A stretch of DNA of 64,000 bases from NCBI GenBank assembly GCA_964587835.1, contig CAZPMN010000001.1:62001-126000 (forward strand), written 5' to 3'. Position numbers and translations under genes: made by a program. Of the stretch, positions 63,101 to 64,000 are shown piece after piece. The stretch comes from Erginobacter sp964587835. GTDB lineage: Bacteria > Auribacterota > Erginobacteria > Erginobacterales > Erginobacteraceae. Positions within the stretch are counted from its first letter, which is position 1; each line of letters begins with the position of its first letter. The notes under the pieces were generated by a model that searched no databases, was not told the DNA's origin, and saw only the letters and a program-made list of their open reading frames with translations.

Positions 63101-63207
63101 GAAGGAGGGATGGTCTGTACTTGATTGAAAATGAACAAACGCATCCAGGCAATGGCCAGGCCGGCCACCACAACTGCAAAAATGAACTTCCCTGGGAATT
63201 TAGGCAT
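60181..63207 (-). CDS. C25 (gingipain-like) cysteine peptidase
   Basis: 1008-residue exported protein. The N-terminal hydrophobic segment (residues 7-27, IFAVVVAGLAIAWM) is an anchor or signal. Residues about 110-330 match the propeptide type found in this family (Glu-rich, FFSLEEPGRPSLPVRT). The C25 caspase-like catalytic domain occupies about 670-1008 with His881 in NYLGHGSATSW and Cys915 in VTPTCLNGYW; TPTC and GHG are the family dyad. IPNYVPPYM, RIPDMNIGRL and the final DIYTLFGDPAL are also typical. There is no type IX secretion C-terminal domain. Trypsin-like or Lys/Arg specificity is family knowledge only. The next gene codes for an S24/S26-like peptidase 156 bp away. Confidence 0.88.
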   Translation of the reverse strand: MPKFPGKFIFAVVVAGLAIAWMRLFIFNQVQTIPPSPEMNPVQAGTEQVITPDRESEVAATSTSAQPIFPSPSGKQLAEFQEEGEEGGYRVIQEDDTGFTLEISIPEYRLEAVTAGDSTLQEVTIPGFFSLEEPGRPSLPVRTLTIPLPGVSSIEVTASSSPDLESGEVNLAAAPSDQWVRREIERIWIKKTLQDERLMEALPENWQSFTRERGKALETAESLSPVEDVRTGEVSAEDALYPARIVESSGPLWAGDEQFLSLRIAPVQYSSSTRRLISRQLVTVDVKYGASIKELPKREQPDYGAQFALAGSDSFRAEVNQDGIHTITYQNLADAGFNVGQDPRSLRMYLMGQEIDIHIQGQEDGTWDPGDYIDFYGQGNTDFYSQTNVYWLYQTSGAGRRMSEVISPACGRPSRQEHFLDTLHLEQRVSYRPYLPVGTGNDCWFWGVAGQVAGTDIPSTITFSLTGVSDWKGTAAFSGRYFGYTTSEAVNPDHHTQVYLNGHLVGDFFWDGQTWFTLQTDIPQDTFNEGTNTILTREVNDLGLTADYIFVDSFDLSFYRDYRSKDNRLTFTASGKGDYRINNFGGGNLDLYDITVPSSPRKITDFTVDTASGNSLVFRKWDADERQYCALWRTAALAPVLTQNTPADLSAPRVVDYIIVTHPDFAAALPTLAAFREETAQGGFRVETFEIQDIYNTFGFGNFTPYAINRFLEYAYTEWDTLTRPQYALLVGDGNYDYRNDRGLGIPNYVPPYMFRSRYMETASDNWYVCFIGDDRIPDMNIGRLCVTSFAETTQEVGKILCYAAGTNGLPWQSQILMVADNPDPAAGDFPADSNWLIANYVPPAFTAQTAYLADLGVAATRSAIINGINSGQLLVNYLGHGSATSWSSSEIFKTTNIASLTNAERLHLLVTPTCLNGYWCELSTDCLAEAMTLTPGKGSIAAVSPTGLSLNTPALQLTGFLFRELLTNGRACGPALTQAKIQLAGVSPWLYMLDIYTLFGDPALELK

Positions 63208-63363
63208 AGTTTGTCTGGCTCTGAAAAATTAGTCTACCGAGCCGGGCTGTGCAGGCAAACCGGATTACCTATTAGATTACCATTTGCAGAGAAGAATTGC
63301 AATCCGGCAACCAATTAATGTCGCCTGGATTAGGCCGATTGCCGGCCGGACGGTCCATCCCGG

Positions 63364-63897
63364 TTAGGGGAAGCAGATCCGGGTGCAGATCCATTTCGGG
63401 GCCTTGATTATCCGGCCCAGCAGGAGGGTTCCTCGGGAGAGGTGGATGCCCTTCCGGGCGGGGACGGGGAGGTAGGTTTCCAGGCGGGAGAGAAAAGCGA
63501 TCAGCCGGTTGGCTCCGCGGACCAGGGGCCGGTCGAGGCGGTATCTTCTGCCCGAACCGGATCTCTCGATCATATTCACCGTTCCCCGGATCATCTCGCG
63601 GGGGACCGGCCGGTCCGGGCGGAGCAGTGCATCCCCCTTGGTGGTGATCCATCCGCCGGTGCCGGCGCGGATGACCCGGTGGATGATCATCCGGCCGGCC
63701 TCGTCCCGGAATATAATGCAGTCTCCGGCCCTAAAGGCGCCCGGGTCGAGCGGGGACCGGGGAACGAAGGTAACGGAGTCAGCGCGCCGGATAAACGGGT
63801 GCATACTCAACCCCGTTGGCTGGAGGCGCAGAGAGCAGTTCAGCCGGCCGGGGCTGCTGTCGGTCGTGGTATCCGGGGGAGGTGATATCGCCGTCAC
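63364..63897 (-). CDS. S24/S26-family signal-peptidase-like protein
   Basis: 177 residues. The catalytic serine is in GLSMHPFIRRAD (S/T-M-x-P pattern, about residue 31) and the lysine in ITTKGDALLRPD (about residue 88), as in signal peptidase I and LexA-like proteases. GDCIIFRDEAGRMIIHRVI is the usual connecting strand. There is no clear membrane anchor at either end, unlike SipB/LepB. Small proteins of this kind lie beside PqqD-like and HprK-like genes in many EPS loci. It starts at GTG 63897, overlapping the stop of the upstream gene (GTGA), so it is translated with that gene. Confidence 0.8.
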   Translation of the reverse strand: MTAISPPPDTTTDSSPGRLNCSLRLQPTGLSMHPFIRRADSVTFVPRSPLDPGAFRAGDCIIFRDEAGRMIIHRVIRAGTGGWITTKGDALLRPDRPVPREMIRGTVNMIERSGSGRRYRLDRPLVRGANRLIAFLSRLETYLPVPARKGIHLSRGTLLLGRIIKAPKWICTRICFP

Positions 63898-64000
63898 GGG
63901 TGCGAGCGGATAAAATCCAGAAAGTAGTTTGCCGCGGAGAGATCCGGACGGAAGCCGAAACTGTAGGCCGGTGTCTCTTGAATGATCGCTTCCGCCGCGG
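63894..64000 (-). CDS. C-terminal fragment of a protein, probably an HprK-like kinase (cut by window edge)
   Basis: The last 35 codons of a minus-strand gene, read through the window edge: AAEAIIQETPAYSFGFRPD, then LSAANYFLDFIRSHP and stop. The pattern PAYxFxFxPDxxxxxxF resembles the C-terminus of HPr-kinase-like proteins (PxYxLxFxPD), though 35 residues cannot prove it. The TGA stop shares GTGA with the start of the S24/S26-like gene, showing the two are coupled. The remainder lies beyond 64000. Confidence 0.45.
   Translation of the reverse strand, partial: AAEAIIQETPAYSFGFRPDLSAANYFLDFIRSHP

Overview
The window is a GC-rich (above 60% by eye) bacterial chromosome segment from a Gram-negative organism. 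The evidence is LpxH (lipid A), two predicted outer-membrane beta-barrel proteins, a Wza-type outer-membrane export lipoprotein and its Wzc-type partner. The mix of TPR-fused GT39/TMTC glycosyltransferases, very large secreted modular proteins, a gingipain-type peptidase and a PqqD/HprK-like gene set suggests an uncultivated lineage of the Omnitrophota/Auribacterota/PVC kind. The sequence alone cannot settle that. I saw no rRNA, tRNA, CRISPR array, phage or transposase.

Left block (1-5.9 kb): stand-alone elongation factor G (minus strand) with a 21-unit heptamer array up to its start codon, then lpxH, a secreted barrel-like protein, thiD and def.

Surface-protein block (5.9-37.8 kb): a polyprenyl-phosphate-hexose synthase-like GT2, a GT39 with eight TPRs and a TMTC-like TPR protein form a run of adjacent genes. 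Next comes a 606-residue secreted protein (7-bladed propeller, Pro/Thr linker, six C-terminal repeats), then a 4183-residue SdrD-B/GEVED adhesin-like protein, a second GT39-TPR, a 2408-residue MBL/lamin-tail protein and a secreted three-repeat CBM-like protein. The three large secreted proteins end in the same module of six roughly 40-residue FG-GAP-like repeats preceded by a Pro/Thr/Ser-rich linker. I infer a surface display system in which the linkers are O-glycosylated by the neighbouring GT39/TMTC enzymes.

EPS block (38-57.7 kb): an outer-membrane barrel, an 820-bp gene-free stretch full of palindromic repeats, Wza- and Wzc-like proteins, two overlapping O-antigen-polymerase-like proteins (one with TPRs), a Wzx-like flippase, two GT2 enzymes, three GT4 enzymes, two SAM methyltransferases (the second at 59.2 kb), a UGM-like flavoprotein and another GT39.

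Right block (57.7-64 kb): a PqqD-like protein, an NTP_transf_5 nucleotidyltransferase, a C25 (gingipain-like) peptidase, an S24/S26 signal-peptidase-like protein and, cut by the window edge, the C-terminus of a probable HprK-like kinase. This resembles the little-studied HPr-rel-A / lasso-like peptide-modification gene sets that accompany EPS loci.
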